Below are positions 29,961-39,311 of a stretch of 56,287 nucleotides of DNA, piece by piece (the first letter of the stretch is position 1; each line of letters starts with the position of its first letter). The stretch spans positions 1 to 56,287 of the forward strand of contig JAOULC010000021.1 in NCBI GenBank assembly GCA_029882215.1, in the 5' to 3' direction. The notes below the pieces were generated by a model. That model was not told the DNA's origin, searched no databases, and was given only the letters and a program-made list of their open reading frames with translations. A program made the position numbers and the translations under genes. This DNA comes from Gammaproteobacteria bacterium (lineage in GTDB: Bacteria > Pseudomonadota > Gammaproteobacteria > SZUA-229).

Positions 29961-30265
29961 ATGCTGTTTACCGCAAATGAACGTGAATAAACGCAAAAAA
30001 ATCAAAACCTAGTTATGTAAGGTGCTGTATCTGAAAAGCATCGTAGATTATGTTTTGTGGTTCTTATGGTGTCCTTCGCGTTTATTTGCCGTCAATAAGA
30101 GACCTTGAAACGCGCCTAATAATCGCCATATTGGACACATTCATTGGTTTTTATATAAAAACCTAGTAAAATACTCAGGAATAGTGGTTTGGGCTGGTCT
30201 TGTGCGGAATATTCTGGCAGACTGCACGACCTTTTTTATAGATTACAAAGTTTGAGGTTTTTAGT
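29961..30265. other. Intergenic region with inverted repeat and leader hairpin
   Basis: No gene is visible. Close to the upstream gene's end, AATAAACGC at 29986-29994 is mirrored by GCGTTTATT at 30078-30086, part of a longer imperfect inverted repeat of the CGCAAATAAACGC kind scattered in proteobacterial genomes. Nearer grxD, TAAAAT at about 30168 could be a -10 box, followed by the hairpin described separately. Confidence 0.45.
30196..30237 (+). terminator. Hairpin with T-run before grxD (terminator or attenuator)
   Basis: GGTC-TT-GTGC pairs with GCAC-GACC across an 18-base loop, directly followed by six T, 28 bases before the grxD ATG. It could end the amidotransferase transcript or act as an attenuator in the grxD leader. 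The bulged stem makes it weaker than a classical terminator. Confidence 0.45.
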
Positions 30266-30589
30266 ATGGATGTACTGGATCGTATTCGCGAGCAAGTAGA
30301 AAGCAACGCTGTCATGTTATACATGAAAGGTACACCGCAATTCCCAATGTGTGGCTTTTCAAGCCGTACGGCTGAGGCGCTAAAACAGTGTGGTCAGGAA
30401 TTTGGTTATGTAAACGTACTGGCTGACCCTGAAATCTTTGAAAACCTGCCGCGTTTTGCTGACTGGCCAACCTTCCCTCAGGTTTATATCAACGGTGAGC
30501 TGATTGGTGGCTGTGATATCACACTTGAAATGTTTGAAAAAGGCGAGCTCAAACCAATGGTTGAAGCGGCCGTGACTAATAAGTCTTAA
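30266..30589 (+). CDS. grxD: Monothiol glutaredoxin (CGFS type)
   Basis: GrxD (Grx4) binds glutathione-ligated [2Fe-2S] clusters and passes them between iron-sulfur assembly factors. The 107-residue protein has the active site CGFS at residues 29-32, the GSH-binding WPTFPQVYINGELIGG and CDITLEMFEKGEL. Length is typical. In E. coli grxD lies near rnt. Here an RNase T gene is also close, but a REC-GGDEF gene stands between them. A strong bidirectional terminator follows. Confidence 0.97.
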   Translation: MDVLDRIREQVESNAVMLYMKGTPQFPMCGFSSRTAEALKQCGQEFGYVNVLADPEIFENLPRFADWPTFPQVYINGELIGGCDITLEMFEKGELKPMVEAAVTNKS

Positions 30590-30605
30590 TTTCAATCATC
30601 AGCAC

Positions 30606-30633
30606 AAAAAAAGGAGCTTCGGCTCCTTTTTTT
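30606..30633. terminator. Bidirectional intrinsic terminator between grxD and the GGDEF gene
   Basis: A GGAGC-TTCG-GCTCC hairpin with a stable UUCG-type tetraloop is flanked by seven A and seven T, so it can end transcripts from both convergent genes. Confidence 0.93.
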
Positions 30634-30676
30634 GTGGCTTGGCTTTTTGCTATAGCTTAGCGCTGCTCGCAGGCCT

Positions 30677-31630
30677 TTAATAAACCAGCTGATTGCAGCC
30701 GGCGTCCTTGGCTAAATGCATTTTATTATCAGCGCATTCCATGATTTCCTTTACCGATGGCTTTTCACCGCCACCTCGATAGTAACAGGCACCAATAGAT
30801 ACGGTCAGTTCCAGTGAACCGGCACTGCTTTGGAAGGATCGTCCGTTAATCGTGTTAATAACCCGTTCAAGCGAACTCAGTTTAAAATGGTCCTGATGGG
30901 TGTAGTGCATAATAACGGCAAACTCTTCACCGCCCAGCCGGGTAACGATATCGGTAGGGCGAACACAGCGGCGTAAGCGGCGGGTAAACGCGACCAGGAT
31001 TTCATCGCCGATATCATGGCCATAGCTATCATTAATTTTTTTAAAATGATCGATGTCGATCACGGCGTAACACACACCACTTTTACGCGATGATGCGGCT
31101 AATAAGTGAGCATCCAGTTCTTTTAATAATAAGCGTCGATTACCAATGCCGGTCAGCGGGTCAGATAAGGAGACTTCTTTCAGATGTTTGACCATCTGGC
31201 TGAGTTCGTGGCTGGATTGCAGTAACATATTTTGTAACTGATTAATTCGCGCCACAGAAATAATGCGAGCAATCATTTCACGCGGATTAGGTGGCTTGGT
31301 TAGATAGTCATCGACCCCGCGGCTAAAGGCTTCTTCCATATGCTGGATGCCTTCCTGCGCGGTAAAGAGAATAATGCCGGTGTAACAATTGCCTTCTTCG
31401 TCCTGATTACGAATCCGGTCGGTCAACTGCAAACCATCCATTTCTGGCATGACCCAGTCAGCAATCACAATATCCGGCTTTTCCTGGGTTAGCATTTCAA
31501 GTGCGGCCTGGGCGCTTTCCGCCATTCGCAGGTTAGTAAAGCCAGCCTTACTTAATATGGATTTGATAACTGCCCGGCTAAACTGCAGGTCATCGACAAT
31601 TAATATTGAGCTGTCCTTGTAAGAAATCAT
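30677..31630 (-). CDS. Response regulator diguanylate cyclase (REC-GGDEF)
   Basis: The 317-residue protein has an N-terminal receiver domain (phospho-acceptor Asp in IVIADWVMPEMDG, lysine in DDYLTKPPNP), a short helical linker and a GGDEF domain (about 155-317). The active site is GGEEF. An RxxD inhibitory site (RPTD) lies exactly five residues before it. By family it makes cyclic di-GMP when phosphorylated and is feedback-inhibited. No cognate kinase gene is adjacent. Candidate partners are the hybrid kinases at 18386 and 33377, but neither link is shown by the sequence. Confidence 0.94.
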   Translation of the reverse strand: MISYKDSSILIVDDLQFSRAVIKSILSKAGFTNLRMAESAQAALEMLTQEKPDIVIADWVMPEMDGLQLTDRIRNQDEEGNCYTGIILFTAQEGIQHMEEAFSRGVDDYLTKPPNPREMIARIISVARINQLQNMLLQSSHELSQMVKHLKEVSLSDPLTGIGNRRLLLKELDAHLLAASSRKSGVCYAVIDIDHFKKINDSYGHDIGDEILVAFTRRLRRCVRPTDIVTRLGGEEFAVIMHYTHQDHFKLSSLERVINTINGRSFQSSAGSLELTVSIGACYYRGGGEKPSVKEIMECADNKMHLAKDAGCNQLVY

Positions 31631-31715
31631 AAAGGTCCTTAGCGACTACTTTTTATTATTGTCCCGATAATACCCGTATCTGCAGCTGAAAAACAGAGTA
31701 AGTCAGTGAGAGTGT

Positions 31716-32339
31716 TTAAATTGCAGACACCTCATCCCATTTATTGACGATCTTGCAGAATAACTCGGCTGTTTTGGTGGCATCGTAAACGGCAGAATGC
31801 GCTTTGCCATCGTCCCATTCTATCCCTGCCGCCTGCACCGCACGAGAAAGTACCGTCTGGCCATAGGCTAAGCCGGCGAATGAAACCGTATCAAACATAC
31901 TGAACTGATGGAATGGATTGCGTGCCAGATTGTTTCTTTCTGCGGCAGCGTTAACAAAGTTAAGATCCAGTGTGGTATTGTGCCCGACCATAATGGCACG
32001 GGTGCAGCTGGTTTTTTTGAGCTCTTTGCGAATCGCCTGAAAAACCAGTGTCAGTGCTTCATATTCGGTTTTTGCCATACGAAACGGATTATAAGGGTCA
32101 ATACCGTTGACCTGCATGGAGGCAGGTTCCATCGTCAGCCCTTCATACGGCTTAATATGACAGGAAATGCTTTCTTTGATAGCCAGTTGTCCGTTATCAT
32201 TAATTTCTAAAATCAGCGCAGAAATTTCCAGTAGTGCATTTTTCTTATGGTCGAAACCACCGGTTTCAACGTCAACCACGACGGGTAAAAACCCGCGAAA
32301 ACGACTGGACATTGGGGTGGCATTATTATTTTGAGACAT
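31716..32339 (-). CDS. rnt: Ribonuclease T
   Basis: RNase T trims 3' ends of tRNA, 5S and 23S rRNA as a DEDD exonuclease. The open frame reaches 32381, but I place the start at the ATG at 32339, which gives 207 residues, aligns with known RNase T N-termini (SRFRGFLPVVVDVETGGFD) and avoids overlap with the divergent gene. Catalytic residues are Asp and Glu in DVETGG, Asp in GHNTTLDLNF, and His/Asp in AHSAVYDA. A divergent TraB-like gene starts 25 bases away. Confidence 0.93.
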   Translation of the reverse strand: MSQNNNATPMSSRFRGFLPVVVDVETGGFDHKKNALLEISALILEINDNGQLAIKESISCHIKPYEGLTMEPASMQVNGIDPYNPFRMAKTEYEALTLVFQAIRKELKKTSCTRAIMVGHNTTLDLNFVNAAAERNNLARNPFHQFSMFDTVSFAGLAYGQTVLSRAVQAAGIEWDDGKAHSAVYDATKTAELFCKIVNKWDEVSAI

Positions 32340-32364
32340 AGTCAGAGAGTCAAGGGTTGGTCGC

Positions 32365-33279
32365 ATGGACGTTAAAAGCAAAGCGCTATTCTACCGTACT
32401 GCCCAAATAATTTGTTGTTTATTCTGGGCGCTATTCGCACAAAATGCTTTTTCCGGGCCTGAATCCAGAGCGGTTCTGCACCCGCAAGGTCTGCTGTGGA
32501 AAATACAAAAAAATAATCAGCCGCCCAGTTACTTGTTTGGCACCATCCATATTAGCGATAGCCGTGTTATCCAGTTACTGGATGTCGTACAAACGGCATT
32601 GCAGGAAACCGACGTCTTTGCGATGGAGGTTATTCTTGATCAGCACGCTCAAATAGCCATTTCAAGAGCCAGCTTTTTCTCTGATGATGAGCTGCTGGAA
32701 GACTATATTGATACCCTGCAGTTAGATCGCATTAACCAGATCATGTATCAGTACTATGGTATAAATCCTGAGATTGTTAACAGGATGAAACCCTGGGCTG
32801 TTATGGCAACCATCAGTTCGCCGCCACCGGAAAGTAATAAAACGGTGCTTGATATACAGCTACAGAGTCTGGCGAGTGAGTATGATCACCCGGTGTTTGG
32901 TCTGGAAACGGTTGCAGAACAAGTCGAGGCATTATCGGGCATGACCAGGGCAGAACAATTATGGCTGCTTAATAAAAGTGTCGATGATTTTGAAAAAAAT
33001 ATGGGCTTGCTGGAAAGAATGATTGAGAGTTACCTGAAGAGGGACTTACAGGGGCTGATACAGGAACAAGCCGAGCTGATGGATGACAAAAGCTCGATTG
33101 ATGACCGCTTTATGGAAAAACTGCTGGATCAGCGTAATTTAAAAATGGCTGAGCGAATGATAGCTATTATGAAAAATAAAAGTGTCTTTGTTGCCATTGG
33201 CGCACTGCATTTGCCAGGAAAAAAAGGTGTGCTGCATTTATTAGAAAAAGCCGGTTATCAGGTAGAAAAGATTTATTAA
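32365..33279 (+). CDS. TraB/GumN family protein
   Basis: The 304-residue protein has a hydrophobic signal segment (about 10-30) and a TraB/GumN domain (PF01963-like). Landmarks are YLFGTIHISD near residue 53, FAMEVILD, GLETVAEQ, and the C-terminal FVAIGALHLPGKKGVLHLL. Related proteins carry GxxH pairs proposed to bind metal, and the eukaryotic relative TIKI is a metalloprotease, but bacterial function is not settled. It is divergent from rnt. Confidence 0.85.
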   Translation: MDVKSKALFYRTAQIICCLFWALFAQNAFSGPESRAVLHPQGLLWKIQKNNQPPSYLFGTIHISDSRVIQLLDVVQTALQETDVFAMEVILDQHAQIAISRASFFSDDELLEDYIDTLQLDRINQIMYQYYGINPEIVNRMKPWAVMATISSPPPESNKTVLDIQLQSLASEYDHPVFGLETVAEQVEALSGMTRAEQLWLLNKSVDDFEKNMGLLERMIESYLKRDLQGLIQEQAELMDDKSSIDDRFMEKLLDQRNLKMAERMIAIMKNKSVFVAIGALHLPGKKGVLHLLEKAGYQVEKIY

Positions 33280-33288
33280 AGTCAGTAA

Positions 33289-33306
33289 ATCATACTTAAG
33301 TATGAT
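33289..33306. promoter_or_regulatory. Palindromic operator-like site A
   Basis: ATCATACTTAAGTATGAT is a perfect 18-base palindrome, about 70 bases upstream of the hybrid kinase start at 33377. The same 14-base core occurs upstream of two other genes of this island (39298-39311 and 39654-39667). Its symmetric TACT/AGTA halves suit a dimeric LuxR/NarL-type regulator such as the one encoded at 35192. Confidence 0.7.
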
Positions 33307-33376
33307 GTGTTTTTTGTGAAATTACTTTAGTTTAAAATTAATTGTATAAAGTAGAATTTCAGAGACCTTTTTAAAT

Positions 33377-35188
33377 ATGGGTATTAATAAAATATTTGTA
33401 GTCTATGTCGATCTAATTGATTGGCTCAGTCGATTTTTTTCCAGCAGCTATAAAAATCCTCTTACTCTAGATTCTCAGGTTCAATTGTTTTTCAAACAAG
33501 TGCCTTCAGTTGTTATTGCGGCAAGTATTGCAGCAACGGCTTTAAGTTTTTTATTTTATGATACAGCAGGAACCAGACCTGCAGTCATTTGGGTATTAAG
33601 CGTTTATTTATTTACAGCTGTTCGACTTTATAGTGTGTATCAATATGGAAGAAGTCGTCAGAAAGCGGCAGATAAGATGGATAATCGCTTTTGGTCAGTC
33701 TTGTGTACGAGTTTTTCAACACTATCTGGCCTGCAATGGGGCACCGCTGTACTGTTATATTTCAACCCTGAATCAACGGTTGATATTTCAATCCTGGTCT
33801 TGCTCGAGTTGGCAATGGTTGCAGCTGCAGTGGCATCACTGTCTGTTATTCCTATTGCATTCGTAGGTTATGCAACACCAGTGGCATTAATGACAGCTTA
33901 TCCCCTTTTTTTTAGCGGTAACAGTGACTATTATGTGCTCGGAGTACTTGTTATTGTTTATCTGTTTGTAATGTATATGTTTTGTAAAAATATTTATAAA
34001 GCCACTATGTTCGGTATTCGCATGTCAATAGAAAATGCCAGTTTAGTTCAAAGTTTACAAATTGAAAAAAATAAAGCAGATCATTCTAATGATGCAAAGT
34101 CACGTTTTCTTGCCTCGGCAAGTCATGATTTAAGGCAGCCATTGCAAGCATTAACTTTATTTACTGAGGCATTAAAAGAAGAAGTTAATGAAGAAAAACA
34201 AAACTCGTTAGTTGATAGAATCTCTAAAAGTCTGGATGCCTTAAAGGGCTTGCTTAACTCATTGCTGGATATATCTAAACTGGATGCTGGTGGTGTGCTG
34301 GTTAACAAGTCTGGTTTTGATGTGGCAAGTGTTTTTGAAGAAATTCGAACAGAGTTTCGGCCAATGGCAGAGAAAAAATTTCAGCAACTGGCGATAACCA
34401 ATGCATCATTGTTTGTGTATTCAGATCCGATACTTATTAAACGTGTTATTCAAAATTTAGTCATTAATGCCATTAAGCACTCATCTGAAGAATCTCTGAT
34501 TATTGTTGATATTAAACCGGAAGGTGAAAATGCGGTGATTACCGTTAAGGATAACGGGCCGGGTATTCCTAAAAATGAAATCACGAAAATCTTCAATGAG
34601 TTTCATCAGTTGAATAACGCTGAACGTGATCGAAACAAAGGGCTGGGTCTGGGTCTAGCAATAGTGGAAAGATTAACAAACTTACTATCTGTTGAGCTTA
34701 GTCTCGATTCACTGCCAGGAGTAGGGTCAGTATTTAGTCTGGTTTTACCAAAAGCTAAAGCAGATCAGATAAAACAAATACAACCAGAGTCAGCCTCTTT
34801 CTCGATAGGACGGCTTAACGGCTTAGGTGTACTGGTTGTTGACGATGAAATTGATGTGCGTGAATCGCTGGTGATGTTACTGGAAGGCTGGGGTTGTGAC
34901 GTCTGGCAAACAGACAATATCGCCGGTGCGGTGGCGCTTTTTAATCAACAGACAGTTGATCTTGTGATAACAGATTACCGGCTAAGACAAAATGAAACCG
35001 GATTAGAATTATTACGAACTGTAAATGTTCATAGTAAAAAGGTGTCCGGGCTGGTTATTACCGGTGACACATCAGTCGAAAAAATAAAAGAATTTATGCA
35101 CGAAGATTATCTGGTGTTGCATAAGCCAATTAGACCTGCAGAGTTGCGCGTTGCTATCAGGCAGCTTACTACAGCAGAAGTGGCTTAA
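33377..35188 (+). CDS. Membrane hybrid histidine kinase with receiver domain
   Basis: The 603-residue protein has about six membrane helices (residues 45-215), a HisKA domain with His250 in SASHDLRQPLQAL, a HATPase domain (VIQNLVINAIKHS, DNGPGIP, GLGLGLAIVERL) and a C-terminal receiver with Asp533 in LVITDYRL. The SHDLRQPL type of kinase commonly partners LuxR-type regulators. The convergent gene ending three bases away encodes exactly such a regulator, so the two probably form a pair. The palindromic site upstream suggests the kinase gene is under the same control. The membrane part has no recognised periplasmic sensor. Confidence 0.92.
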   Translation: MGINKIFVVYVDLIDWLSRFFSSSYKNPLTLDSQVQLFFKQVPSVVIAASIAATALSFLFYDTAGTRPAVIWVLSVYLFTAVRLYSVYQYGRSRQKAADKMDNRFWSVLCTSFSTLSGLQWGTAVLLYFNPESTVDISILVLLELAMVAAAVASLSVIPIAFVGYATPVALMTAYPLFFSGNSDYYVLGVLVIVYLFVMYMFCKNIYKATMFGIRMSIENASLVQSLQIEKNKADHSNDAKSRFLASASHDLRQPLQALTLFTEALKEEVNEEKQNSLVDRISKSLDALKGLLNSLLDISKLDAGGVLVNKSGFDVASVFEEIRTEFRPMAEKKFQQLAITNASLFVYSDPILIKRVIQNLVINAIKHSSEESLIIVDIKPEGENAVITVKDNGPGIPKNEITKIFNEFHQLNNAERDRNKGLGLGLAIVERLTNLLSVELSLDSLPGVGSVFSLVLPKAKADQIKQIQPESASFSIGRLNGLGVLVVDDEIDVRESLVMLLEGWGCDVWQTDNIAGAVALFNQQTVDLVITDYRLRQNETGLELLRTVNVHSKKVSGLVITGDTSVEKIKEFMHEDYLVLHKPIRPAELRVAIRQLTTAEVA

Positions 35189-35191
35189 GTT

Positions 35192-35824
35192 TCAGATAAT
35201 ACCTACTTTTTCTGCTTCCCGAACACATTCAACCCGGTTTTTTACATTTAGTGTCTGAAAAATGATACTGATGTGTGACTTAACCGTAGGTTCAGAAATC
35301 GATAATAAATCAGCAATTTCTTTATTAGATAAGCCTTTTGAAAGTGACTGTAATACTTGTTGTTGTCTTTTGGTCAATGCGGTGACGCTGTCGGCCTGTT
35401 TGTAAAGATAGTCCAGTTCTTTTTCAATCAGCGGAGTAAGTGCTGCAGGCAAATAAAAGTTACCGGATAATATTTCTGATAAAGCATCAATCATCACGGT
35501 AGTGTCAGAGTGCTTAGGAATAAACCCGCTTGCACCGGCAAGAACTGCGCGGGCAATTTGATTGATGTTTTCAGAAGCAGAGACAAAGACCACAGGAGAT
35601 AAAATATTCTTTTCGCGAATATCTTTCAGCAGGGTAATGCCATCAATGTCCGGAATAGATAAATCGAGAATAATCAGGTCATAATTATTGTTTTTAGATA
35701 ATATCTTCATTCCTTCCTGGCTGTTATTGCAGGAGGTGATGCGGGTGTCAGCATTAAGTTTGTCGAGTAATAAACAGAACCCGTCAAGAAATAACTGATG
35801 ATCGTCAACAACAAAAATATCCAT
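35192..35824 (-). CDS. LuxR/NarL-type response regulator
   Basis: The 210-residue protein has a receiver domain (acidic pair in VVDDHQ, phospho-acceptor Asp54 in IILDLSIPD, Lys in GFIPKHSD) and a C-terminal LuxR-type helix-turn-helix (LTKRQQQVLQSLSKGLSNKE, then LLSISEPTVKSH). It faces the hybrid kinase at 33377-35188 with a three-base gap. It is the best local candidate to bind the CATACTTAAGTATG sites. No copy of that site was seen upstream of this gene itself. Confidence 0.94.
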   Translation of the reverse strand: MDIFVVDDHQLFLDGFCLLLDKLNADTRITSCNNSQEGMKILSKNNNYDLIILDLSIPDIDGITLLKDIREKNILSPVVFVSASENINQIARAVLAGASGFIPKHSDTTVMIDALSEILSGNFYLPAALTPLIEKELDYLYKQADSVTALTKRQQQVLQSLSKGLSNKEIADLLSISEPTVKSHISIIFQTLNVKNRVECVREAEKVGII

Positions 35825-36113
35825 ATGCTTTTAATTGATTTTTTATATTTGTAATCAGATTGTAAATGAGTTTGATTGATTTTGATAGAAATCTATAAAA
35901 ACGGATAATAATTAAATTGTATTAAAGTGCTTTAATTAAAGCTGTGAATTCAAAGACTTAGGTGTTTTTTTATCAGTAATTTTTGTTTGTTAATAATTAT
36001 TATTATGGTTATCTGTTTGATAAAAGAGAATAAGAAGCAAATTAATTCGGGCAGGTGGCGTCCGTTTAGGGTTAAAATATATAAGGCTTATAAAAAATAG
36101 AAGCAGTAATAAA

Positions 36114-36138
36114 AAGACTGGTTAGTAAAGCCAGTCTT
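36114..36138 (-). terminator. Distal terminator hairpin
   Basis: AAGACTGG / CCAGTCTT form an eight-base stem with a nine-base loop, followed on the minus strand by TTTATTA. It is probably a second terminator for the lipoprotein gene. Confidence 0.6.
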
Positions 36139-36246
36139 AACAGATGTTCGATCCAGGTTAGATAAAATTATATTTCATCTTTTAAAACACAATAGTTATT
36201 CTAACAATTTTTATTTTTTATAATTTTAATATTAAGACAGTAAGAA

Positions 36247-36266
36247 GCGGGCCAGAACTGGCCCGC
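36247..36266 (-). terminator. GC-rich hairpin just after the lipoprotein gene
   Basis: GCGGGCCA / TGGCCCGC form an eight-base stem with a GAAC/GTTC loop, 15 bases past the stop codon. The T-run on the minus strand is poor, so termination may rely on this hairpin together with the distal one. Confidence 0.6.
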
Positions 36267-36280
36267 ATGTTGTTTTTACA

Positions 36281-39232
36281 TTAATGAGGCTGAAGATCCC
36301 AGTCTGCAGATATACCAACCTGAGCAGGAGTTGCTGTGCCACTCCAGCTCCAGAGTGAACCATTAGTTTTGAGGGCAATTGAGTGTCCGGAGCTTGATAT
36401 TAATGCCCAGTCAGTATCAGTGCCTATCTGAGTGGGGCTATTTGAAGTACCTTGACCCCAGTTCCAAAGTGTACTGTTGAGTTGTAAAGCCAGTGTGTAT
36501 GTACTGTTTTCACTAGCTGCAATCGCGCCCCAGACTTGTTCGTCTTCCAGTCCACAGCTGGTGATAATACAGATGTGGTTAGGTGTATTTCTGTTAGTGG
36601 TGTCATTTAATCCTAGTTGATAACTATTGTTACGGCCCCAGGCCCATAAGGTATTATTGTCACGGATGGCAACACTATAACCATTAGCGGCAATCACTTG
36701 CTGCCAGTTATTATCAGAACCTACCCGGATGGGTACGCTTTGGGCTGTGTTGTGACTTAAGCCTAGCTGGCCATAGAAGTTGCTACCCCAGGCCCATAAT
36801 GAGCCATCATGTTTTAATGCAAGGTAATGGTTGTTACCGACAGAGACACTTGCCCAGTCTGTATCAGTTCCAATTTGTGTTGGTTGTGCCAGTGGACTGA
36901 AAGCATCCAGTGTCCATTTCCATAAGCTGCCATCACTGGCGATGGACATTACTTCAGAAAATCCTGCGGATACATAGATGTAGCTGAGTGTGTTTCCGTT
37001 GGGCTGAGGCAGTGCAAAAATACTAGGGTCTGGCGAAACCGATTGATCATGCGTGCCATATCCGGCGGCCCATAATGCACCATTGGTATCCAGAGCCGCA
37101 ATGAAATTAGAGCCTGCAGCAATTTGAAGCCAGCTTGCATTGTTAGCCGGTGCAGGTGTCGAGCGGGAGTTAAGATCACCTGTCATCAGTTCACCATAGT
37201 TGTTGAACCCCCAGCTCCACATGCTGTCATCTGTTTTCGCAACATAGTTGGTATCAGTCCCCGTATAGTCTGCCGATCCTAACTGAGTGTTATGAACCAG
37301 TGGATCCAGGCCTGCTGTAATTATTTCAATATTGTCATTATATCCATCACCGTCGGTATCAACGTTTCTTGGGTCTGTTCCCGCAGTCATCTCAACTGCA
37401 TCATCTGCACCGTCACCATCGGCGTCTGAGTTAGTTGGCGAGGAATAAACCTGGCTTGAATCAAAACCATTAACCCAGCCGGTACGAAGCTCATCATAAT
37501 CAGTGATACCATCATTGTCAGTGTCATCGATATCGATACGTGTTCCGTAGATGCGTTCCTCACGGTTATAAAGTCCGTCAGAATCCGAGTCAGTTAAAAG
37601 TGAAATATAGATGGAGTCGCCGATATTAAGAACGATGTCATTGAAGCTGGTGGCAGCCGTATCAAAACTACTACCAGAACCACTGATCTGCCAAAATGAC
37701 TTGTTGATGGCATTGTCTGCATAACCATTTAAGCTGGCGAGAGCAGTAATTGTTGTTCCTACTCCGCTGACCATAGCCACTGTCGAAGCTGTTCGATAGG
37801 TTCCAGGAGTGTCGCCGCCTGCAGTGTCTTCACTAAAACCCAATATATTCATAATGGTTGCCATATCGGTTCCTGCCGCACTGCCATCCGGATTACGGTT
37901 AACATTGGTAGCTATCAGATAGCGTTCAACCGTGCCGTTACCATAATCAATAACAACCAGCCCAGTCCGGGCAATCGTTGTATCGTTCAAATAGGCATAA
38001 CTAAAGCCTTCCTGGTTGCTCATGGTAAATTGACTAACAATTGGTGTTAGCTCGGAAGGGTTTTTCAGTAATTCTTTGGCATCCGCCAGACTGATATCAA
38101 AGCTAATAAGAACATTAGTAATCGTTGTCCCGGCGGAAATATCAGCTCCTGTCGGAAAAGCGATTTGTGATGAAATTACTGAGAATGACGAGGTGTCCGG
38201 GTTGACTCGTTGCAGGCTTAAGTTCAGGTTGCTCAGGTTATAAGCAAAGCTGCCAAAGTTAGAGATATCCAGCTGTGTACTCACTGATCCACTATCGAAA
38301 TTGACGCTATTTACACAATTATTTTCAAACAGAGATTTATAATCGTTTTGTGCAGAATTTTTTGAAGTAGTAGTTAGTGATGTGGTATTTTCTTGAACGG
38401 TCGCTGCTGCGACTGAAGCGGATATGGTCGTTTTAAGATTGGCCGAGGGTGGCCAGTTATCGGTGCCAATCGTTGCTTTTAATTTAGTTTTGATTTCTGC
38501 ATTTTTGTTAATAGTAGTTTTGTTTGATTCAGAACTACTGCGAATAGCACTGGCAGTGTCAGAGTTTAGAGTGGTTTGGGAAGAGCTCGCAGTGGTTGTG
38601 CAGTTGATTGAATCTTTACGGTTAATATCAATATTGATATCACCCACAAAACTGATCTCCATTTGAGGAATATTAGCAATTAATGGGCTGGAGCCACCGC
38701 CAATAATTTCTTGATAGTCGGTTTTGTTATCGCCATCAGTATCAGCAAGGGTAGGAGAAGTGCCTGATAATAAATACTCATTCCCATCAAATAGTGATGG
38801 GTTTGGTGTTAAGTCATTATTAGGGCCGCGAGCATCATTATCGGTGTCTACATCTCTTGGGTCACTTTTATAAGTCACGATTTCATCATTATCATTGAGA
38901 CCGTCACTATCTGTATCGGCTTTTGTTGGGTCAGTTCTGGAGTTTGACTCGGCAAAATCATCCAGTCCATCAGCGTCTGCATCGGTGCTCTCAGGATTAC
39001 TAGATACCGAGTAGGTGGTTGTGACGCCGTCTCCATTTAAGTCAACAGTCACATCCCAGCCAGTGAGTTCTGCGCAATCAAACAAACCGTCGCCATCTGT
39101 ATCATCGGTAGCGACACAATTAGCTAATGTAATAGTTGGAGCTGCCGGACCACTACTGCCGCTATCACATGCGCTGACTGCAAGCGCAAACAGCAAGCAA
39201 AGAAATGCATAAAGATTAAATTTAATCGCCAT
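36281..39232 (-). CDS. Lipoprotein with calcium-binding type 3 repeats and RCC1-like propeller
   Basis: The 983-residue product has a lipoprotein signal with lipobox VSAC (Cys22) and Asp at +2, which in E. coli keeps a lipoprotein in the inner membrane. Two clusters of thrombospondin type 3-like repeats (pattern DxDxDGxxD, for example DTDGDGLFD and DADADGLDD) lie at about 40-185 and 560-645, so calcium binding is expected. Between them is a serine/threonine-rich region. The last 320 residues form about seven RCC1-like repeats marked by LWAWG, as in LWAWGSNFYGQLGL. I infer a surface or periplasmic binding protein. No enzyme motif is visible. A CATACTNNAGTATG site lies 66 bases upstream. Confidence 0.85.
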   Translation of the reverse strand: MAIKFNLYAFLCLLFALAVSACDSGSSGPAAPTITLANCVATDDTDGDGLFDCAELTGWDVTVDLNGDGVTTTYSVSSNPESTDADADGLDDFAESNSRTDPTKADTDSDGLNDNDEIVTYKSDPRDVDTDNDARGPNNDLTPNPSLFDGNEYLLSGTSPTLADTDGDNKTDYQEIIGGGSSPLIANIPQMEISFVGDINIDINRKDSINCTTTASSSQTTLNSDTASAIRSSSESNKTTINKNAEIKTKLKATIGTDNWPPSANLKTTISASVAAATVQENTTSLTTTSKNSAQNDYKSLFENNCVNSVNFDSGSVSTQLDISNFGSFAYNLSNLNLSLQRVNPDTSSFSVISSQIAFPTGADISAGTTITNVLISFDISLADAKELLKNPSELTPIVSQFTMSNQEGFSYAYLNDTTIARTGLVVIDYGNGTVERYLIATNVNRNPDGSAAGTDMATIMNILGFSEDTAGGDTPGTYRTASTVAMVSGVGTTITALASLNGYADNAINKSFWQISGSGSSFDTAATSFNDIVLNIGDSIYISLLTDSDSDGLYNREERIYGTRIDIDDTDNDGITDYDELRTGWVNGFDSSQVYSSPTNSDADGDGADDAVEMTAGTDPRNVDTDGDGYNDNIEIITAGLDPLVHNTQLGSADYTGTDTNYVAKTDDSMWSWGFNNYGELMTGDLNSRSTPAPANNASWLQIAAGSNFIAALDTNGALWAAGYGTHDQSVSPDPSIFALPQPNGNTLSYIYVSAGFSEVMSIASDGSLWKWTLDAFSPLAQPTQIGTDTDWASVSVGNNHYLALKHDGSLWAWGSNFYGQLGLSHNTAQSVPIRVGSDNNWQQVIAANGYSVAIRDNNTLWAWGRNNSYQLGLNDTTNRNTPNHICIITSCGLEDEQVWGAIAASENSTYTLALQLNSTLWNWGQGTSNSPTQIGTDTDWALISSSGHSIALKTNGSLWSWSGTATPAQVGISADWDLQPH

Positions 39233-39297
39233 GAATATATCCCCAATATTATTAAGTTTTATGCTGGGATTATGGTAGAGAAAGCGGCAGTAGGCAT

Positions 39298-39311
39298 CAT
39301 ACTAAAGTATG
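39298..39311. promoter_or_regulatory. Palindromic operator-like site B
   Basis: CATACTAAAGTATG has the same half-sites as site A (CATACT / AGTATG), with AA instead of TA in the centre. It stands 66 bases before the lipoprotein start, almost the same distance as site A from its gene. Confidence 0.65.

Larger units (their letters stand above)
35825..36280. other. AT-rich gene-free stretch
   Basis: There is no coding frame here. It contains the promoter region of the LuxR-type regulator (no clear boxes) and, near its right end, two hairpins that can end the minus-strand lipoprotein transcript. Confidence 0.5.

Noticed and set aside
32340-32381. Upstream start for rnt
   Set aside because: It would overlap the divergent TraB-like gene and adds residues not found in RNase T.
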